This document shows, piece by piece, positions 43,452-53,318 of a DNA stretch of 64,000 nt. Where the stretch lies: NCBI RefSeq assembly GCF_900100315.1, contig NZ_FNFF01000001.1:1054001-1118000 (forward strand). The letters run 5' to 3'. Numbering within the stretch: the first letter of the stretch is position 1; each line of letters begins with the position of its first letter. The notes beneath the pieces are model-generated. The model did not search any database. It saw only the letters and a list, made by a program, of their open reading frames with translations, and was not told the origin of the DNA. Both the position numbers and the translations under genes were made by a program. This DNA comes from Streptomyces indicus. Lineage in GTDB: Bacteria; Actinomycetota; Actinomycetes; Streptomycetales; Streptomycetaceae.

Positions 43452-44453
43452 TCAGTCCTGGAGCGCCGGAATGACGGAACTCCCGTACGCGTCGATGACC
43501 TGCTCCCGTGCGTCGTGCATCGCGTACACCGCGAACTGGTCGACGCCCAGCGCCTTCAGCGTGCGCAGCTTCTCGATGTGCGCCTCGACCGGGCCGAGCA
43601 GGCAGAAGCGGTCGACGATCTCGTCCGGCACGAAGTCGGTCGACGGGTTCCCGGCCCGCCCGTGGTGGCTGTAGTCGTAACCCTCGCGCTGCTTGATGTA
43701 CGCGGTGAGGGCCTCGGGCACGAGCGAGGAGTGCTCGCCGTAGCGGGAGACCAGGTCGGCCACGTGGTTGCCGACCATGCCGCCGAACCAGCGGCACTGC
43801 TCGCGCGCGTGCGCGAGGTCCTCGCCCACGTACGCGGGGGCGGCCACACAGATGGTGACGGACGACGGGTCGCGCCCGGCCGCCTCCGCGGCGTCCCGTA
43901 CCGCGCGCACCATCCACTCGGTGAGGAACGGATCGGCGAGCTGGAGGATGAACCCGTCGGCCTTCTGCCCGGCGAGCGCCAGCGCCTTCGGGCCGTACGC
44001 GGCCATCCAGACCGGCAGCTTCCCGTCCCGCACCCACGGCAACCGGATGGCCGCACCGTCGACTTGGGCCTCCCGTCCCTCGGCGAGATCGCGGATGACG
44101 TCCATCGCCTCGCCCAGCCGGGCAAGGGTGTTGGGCTTGCGTCCGGCCACCCGCATCGCGGAGTCGCCGCGCCCGATCCCGCACACCGTGCGGTTGCCGT
44201 ACATGTCGTTGAGGGTGGCGAAGGTGGAGGCGGTGACCTCCCAGGTGCGGGTGCCGGGGTTGGTGACCATCGGGCCGACGGTGAGCCGCTGCGTCTGGGC
44301 CAGGATCTGGCTGTAGATGACGAAGGGCTCCTGCCACAGCACGGCCGAGTCGAAGGTCCAGCCGTAGCGGAAGCGGTTGCGCTCGGCCCGCTTCATCAGG
44401 CTGATCACCTGCGCGGCCGGCGGGTCGGTCTGCAGAACGAGTCCGAAGTCCAT
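43452..44453 (-). CDS. F420-dependent LLM-class oxidoreductase (TIGR03842-like)
   Basis: The 333-residue protein has the luciferase-like TIM-barrel fold: GLVLQTDPPAAQVISLMKRA, PGTRTWEVTASTFATLNDMY, VCGIGRGDSAMRVAGRKPN and VWMAAYGPKALALAGQKADG. This set matches a subfamily annotated as F420-dependent and, elsewhere, linked to hydantoin/pyrimidine catabolism. It would move hydride with reduced F420 or FMN on an unknown substrate. It has its own leader and faces the ABC1 gene across a hairpin. Its upstream region holds the 25-bp array at 44621-44753. Confidence 0.9.
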   Translation of the reverse strand: MDFGLVLQTDPPAAQVISLMKRAERNRFRYGWTFDSAVLWQEPFVIYSQILAQTQRLTVGPMVTNPGTRTWEVTASTFATLNDMYGNRTVCGIGRGDSAMRVAGRKPNTLARLGEAMDVIRDLAEGREAQVDGAAIRLPWVRDGKLPVWMAAYGPKALALAGQKADGFILQLADPFLTEWMVRAVRDAAEAAGRDPSSVTICVAAPAYVGEDLAHAREQCRWFGGMVGNHVADLVSRYGEHSSLVPEALTAYIKQREGYDYSHHGRAGNPSTDFVPDEIVDRFCLLGPVEAHIEKLRTLKALGVDQFAVYAMHDAREQVIDAYGSSVIPALQD

Positions 44454-44620
44454 GCTGGTCTCCAGGAATCAGGGCCCGCGTCGGGTGGTTCGCGACCTGC
44501 GTCTCCGGGGGCGCTTCCGCAGGCCGTGGGCCACCGGGAAGCGACCATCGTGGACTTGTTCCGAGGGGTTGGCAAGAGGGCTCTACGCGTGTCCACCCAG
44601 ACGGTTTCCCCGTCCTGCCG

Positions 44621-44753
44621 CCGTACGGGGACACGCACGCCGGCCCCGTACGGCGGCGGTCGTCGCCCTCGCCGTACGGGGTCACCGTTGTCCTGCCGTA
44701 CGGGGCGAGCCGTAGTCCCGTCGTACGGAGTCAGCCGTTCTCCCGCCGTACGC
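44621..44753. repeat. Six CCGTACGG palindromes at a 25-bp period
   Basis: CCGTACGG or a one-base variant occurs at 44621, 44646, 44672, 44696, 44721 and 44746, spaced 24-26 bp, inside a degenerate tandem unit of about 25 bp. The last two copies flank or lie in the 3' end of the DHFR-like gene (stop 44731-44733). The array is in the LLM gene's upstream region. Confidence 0.85.
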
Positions 44754-45318
44754 GGTACGCGAGGTGCAGGACGCGCTCGCCCTGGATGACCACATGCGGA
44801 TCCTCGAGCAGATGCTGGGCGGCGACCGAGCCGAAGAACCGCTTCCCTGACCCGAACACCACCGGCACCACGTCCATCGCGACCTCGTCCACGAGACCGA
44901 GCGCGAGCGCCTGACCGCCCACGTCCCCGGCGGCGACCCCGACGGGGCGCTCCCCCGCCAGTTCCTGCGCCTTCGCGATCGCGCCGCGCACGTCGGTCGC
45001 GAAGTGGTACGAGGCTTCGGGGTGCCAGCCCTCGGGCTTGGGCCGGTGCGAGACCACGACCACGTGCTCGCCGGCGGGCTGGTTGCCCTCCCAGCCGTTG
45101 GTCATGTCGAAGAGCCGGCGCCCGATCACCAGGACGCCGAGTGCGTTCCACACGGGCTGCACATAGGCGGCCGACACCTTCGAGACCCGCGGTCCGCCGG
45201 GCCCGCCGAGGTCCACGTCGCCGTTGCCGTACCACTCGAAGAGCGGCCCGACCTCGTCGTTCTCATCGGCGATGAACCCGTCGACGGAGACGACGTTCTG
45301 CATCACTACCTTGCCCAT
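44731..45318 (-). CDS. Dihydrofolate-reductase-like (RibD C-terminal) protein
   Basis: The 195-residue protein has the DHFR/RibD fold: VVMQNVVSVDGFIADENDEV at the N terminus, LVIGRRLFDMTNGWEGNQPA, and a C-terminal GDVGGQALALGLVDEVAMDV then PVVFGSGKRFF. Such NADPH-dependent reductases are common in actinomycetes and mostly uncharacterised; folate reduction is not implied. It diverges from the maltokinase-cap gene. Confidence 0.9.
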   Translation of the reverse strand: MGKVVMQNVVSVDGFIADENDEVGPLFEWYGNGDVDLGGPGGPRVSKVSAAYVQPVWNALGVLVIGRRLFDMTNGWEGNQPAGEHVVVVSHRPKPEGWHPEASYHFATDVRGAIAKAQELAGERPVGVAAGDVGGQALALGLVDEVAMDVVPVVFGSGKRFFGSVAAQHLLEDPHVVIQGERVLHLAYRVRRENG

Positions 45319-45508
45319 GGCTGCTCCCGTGGTCCGGTGGGCCCGCGCGGCCCTTCACCTGGACAGACCGCCGGCGGCGCGGGAAGTCATCGGTCCGGGG
45401 CCCACTGCGCCCCGGCGGTCCGTGACCTCGGCGCGAGGCGGCGCCGGCGGGATGAAAGGGTGGCCGGAGACGGCGATCGCAGCCCGACTTGCTGGAGGAC
45501 ACTTCCGT

Positions 45509-46138
45509 ATGGCCGAGATCCACCGCACGACCCTCACACCCGCCAAGCTGGAACTGCTCACCGGCTGGCTGCCCGGGCGGCCCTGGTACCGGGGCGGCGG
45601 CCGGGCACCGCAGCTCGCGAAGGCCGGCGGGTTCCGGCTCGACGACCCCGCGGGCGAGGTCGGGATCGAGTTCATGGTGGTGCGCGATGCGGAGGTCGCG
45701 TACCTGGTGCCGCTGACCTACCGGGGCGCTCCCCTGGAAGGTGTCGAGGACGCGCTGATCGGGACCGCCGACCACGGCGTGCTCGGCAGGCGCTGGGTGT
45801 ACGACGGGTGCCAGGACCCGGTCCTGGTCGCGGAGTTGGCGGCGTTCTTCGAGGGCCGGGTGAAGGCGCAGGCGCAGAGCATCAGCGACCAGGAGGACCG
45901 TGAGGTCCTGGCCGCCTACGAGGGCGGCCCCCTCGGCGACGCCGGGATCGCGGCGGTCACCGACACGGAGGCCGGCACCGAGATCCGGTTGACCGGTGGC
46001 GCCGTGCTGCGTCTCGTGCGCGTGCCGGAGCCCGGCGAGGGCGACGCGACGGCCGCCGGGCGGGTGACCGCCGTATGGCAGCCGCCGGAGGACGCGCAGG
46101 AGCGCGGGACGTTCGTGACGCTGCACCACGGAGCCTGA
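45509..46138 (+). CDS. Maltokinase N-terminal cap-like protein
   Basis: The 209-residue protein starts at the ATG after CTGGAGG. It matches the cap domain found at the N terminus of maltokinase without the kinase that normally follows: KLELLTGWLPGRPWYRGGGR, then VPLTYRGAPLEGVEDALIGT and LGRRWVYDGCQDPVLVAELA. Free-standing cap proteins occur in many Streptomyces. Carbohydrate binding is possible, but no function is shown. No signal peptide or helix is seen. Confidence 0.85.
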   Translation: MAEIHRTTLTPAKLELLTGWLPGRPWYRGGGRAPQLAKAGGFRLDDPAGEVGIEFMVVRDAEVAYLVPLTYRGAPLEGVEDALIGTADHGVLGRRWVYDGCQDPVLVAELAAFFEGRVKAQAQSISDQEDREVLAAYEGGPLGDAGIAAVTDTEAGTEIRLTGGAVLRLVRVPEPGEGDATAAGRVTAVWQPPEDAQERGTFVTLHHGA

Positions 46139-46280
46139 CCGCAGGTCCCTGCCGGATCACGGAGCGGCCCACCCCTCCCAGGCACCCCTCCCCTCCCTTC
46201 CGCCCCTGTGCGATCATCGCTCGGCGGGCGGAGGGGATCCGGGAGTCGAACGCCCGCGGGAACAGGCAGGGGGCGGGGAG

Positions 46281-47333
46281 TTGAGCAGCCGCAAGGACGA
46301 GTCGGGGTCGTCGATACCGGACGACGAGTGGGAGCGGTTCCTGCGCGAGGCCGAGTCCGGCACTCCCGGCGCACCCGAGGAACCTTCGGCGCGGGCGCGC
46401 ATGGTGGCCGGCCGGCTGCGGGCGCAGCCGCAGCAGCCGGAGGCGTGGCGGGCCCATCGTCCGCCCCGGGAGCGGCGGTTCAAGGCCTGGCAGGTCCTCG
46501 GACTCCTCCTCGCCCTCGCCGCGCTGGTCCTGGCGCTCTGGCCGGGGGCCCTGTCCGGGCTGACGGGCGGCGGCAGCGGCAGCCGCGGAGCGGGCGGCGG
46601 CGCGGACGCCGGGCAGGCCACTCCGAGCGACCCGTTCAAGGGCTCCCCGGCCGCCGGCTGGGCCGAGGGCGCGGCGGGCATCGAGCGGCCCGAGGCGCGG
46701 GCCACGGGCTGGATGGACCAGCGGCAGGTCGACGAGGCCCTCGACGCTTCCCTGGACTTCCTCACCGAGTCCAACCTGGACCCCGACGTCCTGCGCGGCG
46801 GCCGCCCCGACACGGCGATCGCCCTGGTCAACCCGCACCAGAAGGACGTCCGCGGCCTGCTCACCACGGCGCTCACCGAGCCGACCCGCGACAACGACCC
46901 CCTGCTCCTGTTCACGCGCTACCGCACCGACGAGGTCGAACTCGTCGGTGACGTGGTCAAGTCGCGCGGCGGTCTCACGTACGAGGAGGGCGAGCACGGC
47001 TCGGTGGTCGTCACCGCGGACGTCACCTTCGTCTACCCCTTCGTCCGCACCGGCGGGGACGACGAGGTCACCCGCACCATCGTGCGCCGCGAGCTGGTGA
47101 TGAGCTGGGACGACCCGGCCGAGGTGAAGACGGAACCCGGCACGTTCTCCTTCCTCTCCTACAAACTCCATACGACGAACGGCGGTTGTGACGTCTTCGG
47201 CTTCCTCTCGCCCACCTTCACGGAGGACCACAAGCCGGCCGACGGCGGCCCGTCCCTGGATCCGTACGACCGCACCGAGGGCCTGGAGGGCACGGGCCGC
47301 GGCGACGCCTGCGAGACGGCGAGCCGCTCCTGA
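46281..47333 (+). CDS. Single-pass membrane protein with extracytoplasmic domain
   Basis: The 350-residue protein appears to start at a TTG; no ATG or GTG closer fits, and AGGCAGGGGG lies seven bases or more upstream. The start is uncertain. A cytoplasmic DDEWERFLREAESG helix and basic stretch precede one membrane helix (about 70-88, WQVLGLLLALAALVLALWPG). A Gly/Ser linker leads to an outer domain with MDQRQVDEALDASLDFLTES and VVVTADVTFVYPFVRTGG. It is related to a set of uncharacterised Streptomyces proteins. No enzyme motif is visible. Confidence 0.8.
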   Translation: MSSRKDESGSSIPDDEWERFLREAESGTPGAPEEPSARARMVAGRLRAQPQQPEAWRAHRPPRERRFKAWQVLGLLLALAALVLALWPGALSGLTGGGSGSRGAGGGADAGQATPSDPFKGSPAAGWAEGAAGIERPEARATGWMDQRQVDEALDASLDFLTESNLDPDVLRGGRPDTAIALVNPHQKDVRGLLTTALTEPTRDNDPLLLFTRYRTDEVELVGDVVKSRGGLTYEEGEHGSVVVTADVTFVYPFVRTGGDDEVTRTIVRRELVMSWDDPAEVKTEPGTFSFLSYKLHTTNGGCDVFGFLSPTFTEDHKPADGGPSLDPYDRTEGLEGTGRGDACETASRS

Positions 47334-47363
47334 GCCGACGCCGCCCGCGCGTCACCGGATGCC

Positions 47364-49865
47364 TCAGCCTTCTCCCCGTATCTGCCGCAGGATCGTCCCG
47401 TCGGTGATCTTCGTGTCGGCGGCGAGCAACAGCGCCTTGCTCAGGATCAGCGACAGGCGGTCGTCCTCGAACGGCAGGAACACCCGACCGCCGCCCGAGG
47501 GCGCGCGCCCCGCCGGCACGATGCACAGGTACCGGTCGTCCGGCGCCATCAGGACGTTCGCCGACCCGAGATGAATCCGGTACGTGGCCAACTCCCCCCG
47601 CACGACCAGGAAACGGCCCTCCAGTGCGCACCGGTCGGCGATCTTCAGTCGGGGGACGATGCGTTCCAGGGCCGCGCGGCGGATCTCGGCACCGGCGGTC
47701 AGGGTGCCGAAGGCGGTGGTGCGCCAGTAGGCGGTGTGGCGGTGCTCGCCCCGGTCGGTCCACTCGGGGTCGGCGGCGATGGAGGTCACACCGATGAAGA
47801 GGTCCGCGTCGCGCATCGCCTCGCTGAACACCAGCGGCGGCACCTCGGTGAGCGGTGCCTCGCGCCACTGGCGGCCGGTGCGGCGCTCGAAGCGGACCTG
47901 GTCGGTGGCGGCGTGCGCGGGCGAGTGGTCGAAGTCCTCGTCGGCGGGCTCGTGGTGGAGTACGGCGCGCCAGGTGCCGTCGGCGAACTCGCCCCGTGCG
48001 GCACCGTCGTATCCCCCCTCGTGCCGCCCGAGGTACCGGGCCTGCCAGCCGCGCTCCTTGAACAGGGCGTAGAGCTGCTGGTAGCGGACGATGTGGGCGG
48101 CGAAGCGGTTGGAGTAGGTCCGGGTCTCCTCCTCGGCCGGCGTCAGCAGGTAGATCTCCCGGAAGGCCTGCTTGAAGGGCTGGCGCAGCCGCTCGGCCAT
48201 GAGGTGCTCGCGCCATCCGCGGACCTCGTCGGCGCAGGAGCGGGCCGGGTGCCAGAGGCGTACGCGGGAGGCTTCGGCGGGCGCCGCGCTGCCGGGGGCA
48301 GCCGGCCGCCAGGGGCCGTCCGCGGTGCGGAACTCCCAGATCAGGGCGCGTGTCAGGACCCCTGTCACGGGGTGGTCCCGGTAGTGGCGGCGCCACTCGT
48401 CGTACGGCCACTCGCGTTCGGTGGACAGCAGGGCCTCGACGCGGGCGCGCTCGCTCGCGAGGGTGCCGCGCAGCTCCTTGGCGAAGGCCTTGGCCTGCTT
48501 CAGTCCCTCGGCGTGCTGCTTCTTCACCGCTGCGGGGGCCGTGCGGGAGGTGGTGCCATCGGGGCGGACGTAGGTGAGGCGCACGGTGGTGGCGTCCTCG
48601 ATGGTGACGCGCACCTGGTGGTCGCCCAACTCCCAGGCGCGGAGGCCGTCCTGGCCGAGTCCGTGGTCGGGCACGGTGCGCTCGACGAGCTGCTGCGGGG
48701 TGATGCCCTGTTGGCCGGCCGCGGTGGTCAGGGCGGTGTCGAGCTGCTTGCGCAGGGCACGGTGCCTGATGCGGGTGCGCAGCCGCCAGAGGGCGTCAAG
48801 GGAGGCCGGGTCCCCGGTCTCGGACAGCGCGTTGAGGGCCGCGCCCGCCAGCTTGAGGTCCTCGAGGATGCCGCGTTCGGCGCCGCTCACCCGCAGCGCG
48901 AGGGTGCCGAGGTGCCGCACGGCGGCCGGTCCGTCGGACAGCGCGGCGGCCCAGACGAGGCCGCGGACGAGGTCGCCGTCATTCTGGTGCGCCACGTAGT
49001 GGTGGTGGTAGTCGTCGGGCAGCCAGGCGGTGTGCGGGCCGTGCCCGCGGCTGCACACCGTCTCGCCCTCGGCGAGGTCCCGCAGGGTCGCGGCCACCGC
49101 GTCCGCGGCGTCGGCGGCCGCCATGAGCTCCTGGCAGGTGCCTCGCCACTTCTGGGACGGGCGGGGTCCGGAGAGTGCCGTGAAGTGCCTCAGCAGAGCG
49201 GCGAGTTCGGCCGTCGGCTCCTTCTCGGCCCGCTCGCGCAGCGCCGCGGCCCAGGGCGCGCGGGCCGGCAGCAGGGCGGCGGGAAGGTCCGCCTCGTCCG
49301 CGCTCGCGAGGAGGGAGCTCAGCCGGCGGCTGAGCCGGGAGCGCACGGGCGCCTCCATGCTCCGGTCCCGCAGCGCCACGTACGCCTGCCGCACCCAGGG
49401 CGCGATGGCGCGCCGTTCCTCCGTGCCGAGCTGCTCGGCGGCGTCGAGCGCAAAGGTCAGGCCGTCCGCGAACCACCAGCCCGTGTCGTACTCCGCGACC
49501 CGCGCGAGCAGCACGGCGGCCTCGGGCGCCGTCCACCCGCGCACCCGGCGCAGCAAGGGCCGTATCTCGTCCCCGTGGTGCCACAGGGCGACGGCGTCGG
49601 AGCGCGCGGCGAGCATCAGACAGAGGACCGCGGCCCGGCCGTCCTCGTCGCCGCAGGCGGCCAACTGCTCGTCCACGGCGGCCCTGGTGGCGGAGGCCCG
49701 CAGGTCCGAAGCCCGCGTGCAGTCGAACCTGAGCGCCCGCGCGTGCGCCTCGCGCTGCCGCTCCAATACGTCGGGCAGCCACCGGACGCGGTCGAGCGCG
49801 GCGAGGCGCACCTCGTCCAGGGAGTCGTTCTTGCGGGCTTCGGCCGCCAAGGTCTCGTACAGCAT
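47364..49865 (-). CDS. DUF4132-domain protein
   Basis: The 833-residue cytoplasmic protein starts at the ATG of MLYETLAAEARK. Helical, repeat-like N-terminal parts (about 1-380) are followed by a DUF4132-type C-terminal region with LGDHQVRVTIEDATTVRLTY, ALIWEFRTADGPW, RQPFKQAFREIYLLTPAEEE and FAAHIVRYQQLYALFKERGW. DUF4132 proteins such as MolR-like ones have no firm biochemical role; some lie in WGR-domain loci. It has no membrane segment or signal peptide. It is transcribed alone, opposite to a small membrane protein gene. Confidence 0.87.
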   Translation of the reverse strand: MLYETLAAEARKNDSLDEVRLAALDRVRWLPDVLERQREAHARALRFDCTRASDLRASATRAAVDEQLAACGDEDGRAAVLCLMLAARSDAVALWHHGDEIRPLLRRVRGWTAPEAAVLLARVAEYDTGWWFADGLTFALDAAEQLGTEERRAIAPWVRQAYVALRDRSMEAPVRSRLSRRLSSLLASADEADLPAALLPARAPWAAALRERAEKEPTAELAALLRHFTALSGPRPSQKWRGTCQELMAAADAADAVAATLRDLAEGETVCSRGHGPHTAWLPDDYHHHYVAHQNDGDLVRGLVWAAALSDGPAAVRHLGTLALRVSGAERGILEDLKLAGAALNALSETGDPASLDALWRLRTRIRHRALRKQLDTALTTAAGQQGITPQQLVERTVPDHGLGQDGLRAWELGDHQVRVTIEDATTVRLTYVRPDGTTSRTAPAAVKKQHAEGLKQAKAFAKELRGTLASERARVEALLSTEREWPYDEWRRHYRDHPVTGVLTRALIWEFRTADGPWRPAAPGSAAPAEASRVRLWHPARSCADEVRGWREHLMAERLRQPFKQAFREIYLLTPAEEETRTYSNRFAAHIVRYQQLYALFKERGWQARYLGRHEGGYDGAARGEFADGTWRAVLHHEPADEDFDHSPAHAATDQVRFERRTGRQWREAPLTEVPPLVFSEAMRDADLFIGVTSIAADPEWTDRGEHRHTAYWRTTAFGTLTAGAEIRRAALERIVPRLKIADRCALEGRFLVVRGELATYRIHLGSANVLMAPDDRYLCIVPAGRAPSGGGRVFLPFEDDRLSLILSKALLLAADTKITDGTILRQIRGEG

Positions 49866-50011
49866 GCCGGGATCATGGCAGGGGGGTCTGACAATGCGGT
49901 CCCCGCGCGGGCCATGCGATCCCCGCACGGGCGGCGGCGCCCCGCGGACGAGGCTGGCGACGCCGGCGCCGGCCCGCCACCATGGGGCGGGCCGACGCAC
50001 AAGGGGGGTTC

Positions 50012-50215
50012 ATGAAGCCACGGCTGTTCCTCATCATCGGAGCCGTCGCGCTCGCCGTCGTCTGGACGGTCATGGCGCGGGCCTGGAGCGACAAAGGGTG
50101 CAGCCCGGGGCAGGGGTACGCGCTGGTTCTGACGAAGGTGGGCGCGCCCGACGACCACGAGGGGTGTCAACAGGGCCTGGAGGGACCCGAGTTCACTAGC
50201 GCGTACGTAGGCTGA
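50012..50215 (+). CDS. Small single-pass membrane protein
   Basis: The 67-residue protein starts at the ATG after AAGGGGGG. One N-terminal membrane segment (RLFLIIGAVALAVVWTVMA) precedes a short outer part with two Cys (Cys29 and about Cys51) that could form a disulfide. I find no recognised family. It sits between DUF4132 (divergent) and the DUF574 methyltransferase (convergent). Confidence 0.6.
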   Translation: MKPRLFLIIGAVALAVVWTVMARAWSDKGCSPGQGYALVLTKVGAPDDHEGCQQGLEGPEFTSAYVG

Positions 50216-50263
50216 GGCCCCGCACCTCTCACGGTCTGCGTACCAAGGTGCACCCGCCCGTGC

Positions 50264-51085
50264 TCACGGCTTGCGCGCCACTCCGCCCGCGCACGAGACC
50301 GGGACCGCCTCGCCCCAGCGGTTCGGCTCCGGGCGCCAGCGCTCGACCGAGACCACGCCGGGTTCGAGGAGCTCGAGGCCGTCGAAGTAGCGGGCGATCT
50401 GCTCGATGCTGCGCGGGGTGTACGGGACGGCGCCGCTGTTCTTGTTGTGGCGTGTGATGGCCTCGACGTACGCGGGGTCGGCGTCCGAGCCGTCGTACAG
50501 GGCGAGGTAGCTGCCGGAGGGCAGGGCGGCGAGCAGCCGGTCGACGAGGGCCTGCGGCTTCTGCTCGTCGGTGACCAGGCCGAGGATGCCCATCAGCATC
50601 AGCGCGACCGGCTGCGAGAAGTCCAGTGTGCGGGCCGCCTCGCGCAGGATCGTTTCGGGATCGCGCACGTCCGCCTCGATGTAGTCGCACGCCCCCTCGG
50701 GTGTGCTGGTGAGGAGCGCCTGCGCGTGGACGAGGACCAGCGGGTCGTTGTCCACGTAGACGATGCGCGCGTCCGGGGCGATGGACTGGGCGACCTCGTG
50801 GGTGTTGTTGGCGCTCGGCAGGCCGGTGCCGATGTCGAGGAACTGGCGGATGCCCGCCTCGCCCGCGAGGTGGGAGACGACGCGCGTGAGCATCAGGCGG
50901 GACTGCCGCGTCACGTCGCGCATGCCGGGATAGACCTCGACGACCTTGTCGCCGGCCATGCGGTCGACCTCGTAGTTGTCCTTGCCGCCGAGGAGGTAGT
51001 TCCAGATCCGCGCCGAGTGCGGCCGTGACACGTCGATCCGGCCCTGTACCGCGGAACCGGACTTCTCGGACTCTTCGTTGGCCAC
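50264..51085 (-). CDS. DUF574-family SAM methyltransferase
   Basis: The 273-residue protein has the hallmarks of the Streptomyces S-adenosyl methyltransferase family (PF04672): SRPHSARIWNYLLGGKDNYE at the N terminus, QFLDIGTGLPSANNTHEVAQ and RIVYVDNDPLVLVHAQALLT, the SAM-binding strand. Substrates are unknown in nearly all members; Streptomyces often has tens of copies. The start ATG follows GGGAGGGGCC, 167 bp from the divergent aldo/keto reductase. Confidence 0.93.
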   Translation of the reverse strand: MANEESEKSGSAVQGRIDVSRPHSARIWNYLLGGKDNYEVDRMAGDKVVEVYPGMRDVTRQSRLMLTRVVSHLAGEAGIRQFLDIGTGLPSANNTHEVAQSIAPDARIVYVDNDPLVLVHAQALLTSTPEGACDYIEADVRDPETILREAARTLDFSQPVALMLMGILGLVTDEQKPQALVDRLLAALPSGSYLALYDGSDADPAYVEAITRHNKNSGAVPYTPRSIEQIARYFDGLELLEPGVVSVERWRPEPNRWGEAVPVSCAGGVARKP

Positions 51086-51204
51086 GGTCGGCCCCTCCCT
51101 CTGTTCGAACCGTCCGAGGTCAACTTACGGGTTTGCGCAGCTTGTTGGGAGGTCCTCGGCCGAACAGCCCGGGAATCGACTGCGGTGTCGGACCACGCTG
51201 TTAG

Positions 51205-52104
<900 letters not shown>

Positions 52105-52152
52105 GGTCCGGCGGGCCGCCGCCGGGTGCAGGCCGTCGGACCGGGCAGCCGC

Positions 52153-52230
52153 CCCCACTCCGCCTCAAGCCACCGCCAGCCGCTCAGGCCGCCCCACTCC
52201 ATCTCAAGCCACCGCCAGCCGCTCAGGCCG
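52153..52230. repeat. 39-bp perfect-period tandem repeat spanning a stop codon
   Basis: Copies at 52153-52191 and 52192-52230 are adjacent and differ at two bases. The second contains the MerR-type gene's stop (52223-52225); the first carries the same stop at 52184-52186. Since 39 is a multiple of three, the copied end stays in the same frame. Confidence 0.9.
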
Positions 52231-53161
52231 CCTCCTGCCGCACCTCCGCCGTCAGCGCCGCGAGCAGCCAGTCGTGCGACTCGCCCGGGGTCGGCGCCGG
52301 CCGCTCCCCCGGCGGCGTGGTCACCTCGGACACCAGCTCCCAGTAGCCGTCGAAGCGCGGATCGGCGGCCAGTTGGTCGGCGAGGGCGCGGCGGAACGCG
52401 GGGGTGTCGCGGTGCCCGGCCACCGCCGCGTACGTGTGCACGAACGAGACCAGCGCCTCGCCGGAATGCGGGGCCGCACCGGCCAGGATCTGCCGGTTCG
52501 CCAGCTCGTACGCCTCGGCGAGTCCCGTGTACAGGAGCGCGGACTCGCGGGCGCCCGCCGAGCCGTGCGCGGCGGGCTGCGTGGGCTCCTTCACGGTGCA
52601 GGGGCGCGTGACCAGGGCGTTGAGGCGGGCGAAGGCTAGGACCTGGCCGGCGGTCGGGCTGTCCGGGGGCTGCGGCACGGCCACGTCGAGGAAGGCCGCG
52701 GTCGCCTTGGCCGGCATACGCACCGGCAGCCACGCACGCCAGAACCGGGCGAGCGGCTCGGTGCTCGGCGGGGTGCCGAGCGCGCCGATCAGGTGCAGCC
52801 GGTCGGCGCGTTCGCGCTCGGGCGACTCCTGTACGAGGCGGAGTGCGGCCTCCTGCCAGCGCAGCGCGGCCAGTTGGGAGCCGAGGGTGCGCAACTGGCC
52901 CGCCACGGCGTCCTCCAGGGCGCCGGCGCGCTCCTCCACGATGCGCCGGACCTCCGGCAGCGGGACGCCGAGGCCGCGCAGGGAGCGGATCAGACGGAGG
53001 CGGTCCAGGGCGTCGGGCCCGTAGCGCCGGTGGCCGCCGCCGCTGCGCGGGCGTTCGGGCAGCAGGCCGCGGTCGGAGTAGAAGCGGACCGTCTTCACCG
53101 TGGTCCTGGCGTGCTCGGCGAGCTCGCCGATGCTCCACGAACCCTCGGGCGGTGTCGGCAT
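52223..53161 (-). CDS. MerR-family transcriptional regulator
   Basis: The 312-residue regulator starts at the ATG after GAGAGGGAGGGG. The MerR winged helix is IGELAEHARTTVKTVRFYSD and RGLLPERPRSGGGHRRYGPD. A dimerisation coiled coil follows (about 80-130), then a long helical C-terminal domain of about 180 residues with no Cys cluster, so it is a drug- or small-molecule-type MerR rather than a metal sensor. The divergent double-hydrolase gene starts 158 bp away and is the likely target. Confidence 0.9.
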   Translation of the reverse strand: MPTPPEGSWSIGELAEHARTTVKTVRFYSDRGLLPERPRSGGGHRRYGPDALDRLRLIRSLRGLGVPLPEVRRIVEERAGALEDAVAGQLRTLGSQLAALRWQEAALRLVQESPERERADRLHLIGALGTPPSTEPLARFWRAWLPVRMPAKATAAFLDVAVPQPPDSPTAGQVLAFARLNALVTRPCTVKEPTQPAAHGSAGARESALLYTGLAEAYELANRQILAGAAPHSGEALVSFVHTYAAVAGHRDTPAFRRALADQLAADPRFDGYWELVSEVTTPPGERPAPTPGESHDWLLAALTAEVRQEAA

Positions 53162-53318
53162 CTGCCCCTCCCTCTCCTGCGGCCGGTGCGCGCCCCCGCG
53201 GCCGGTTCCGGGACGCGCGGGCCATCCCTTGAACCTCCCTTGGGGGGAGTTCCTAACGTACCCGCGACCTCGGACCGGCTGCGGACCGGTGCGCGGGCGA
53301 CGGAGGAGGGAGTACGGG

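Noticed and set aside
44621..44753. CRISPR array
   Set aside because: The period is only 25 bp with degenerate units and no spacer of constant length.
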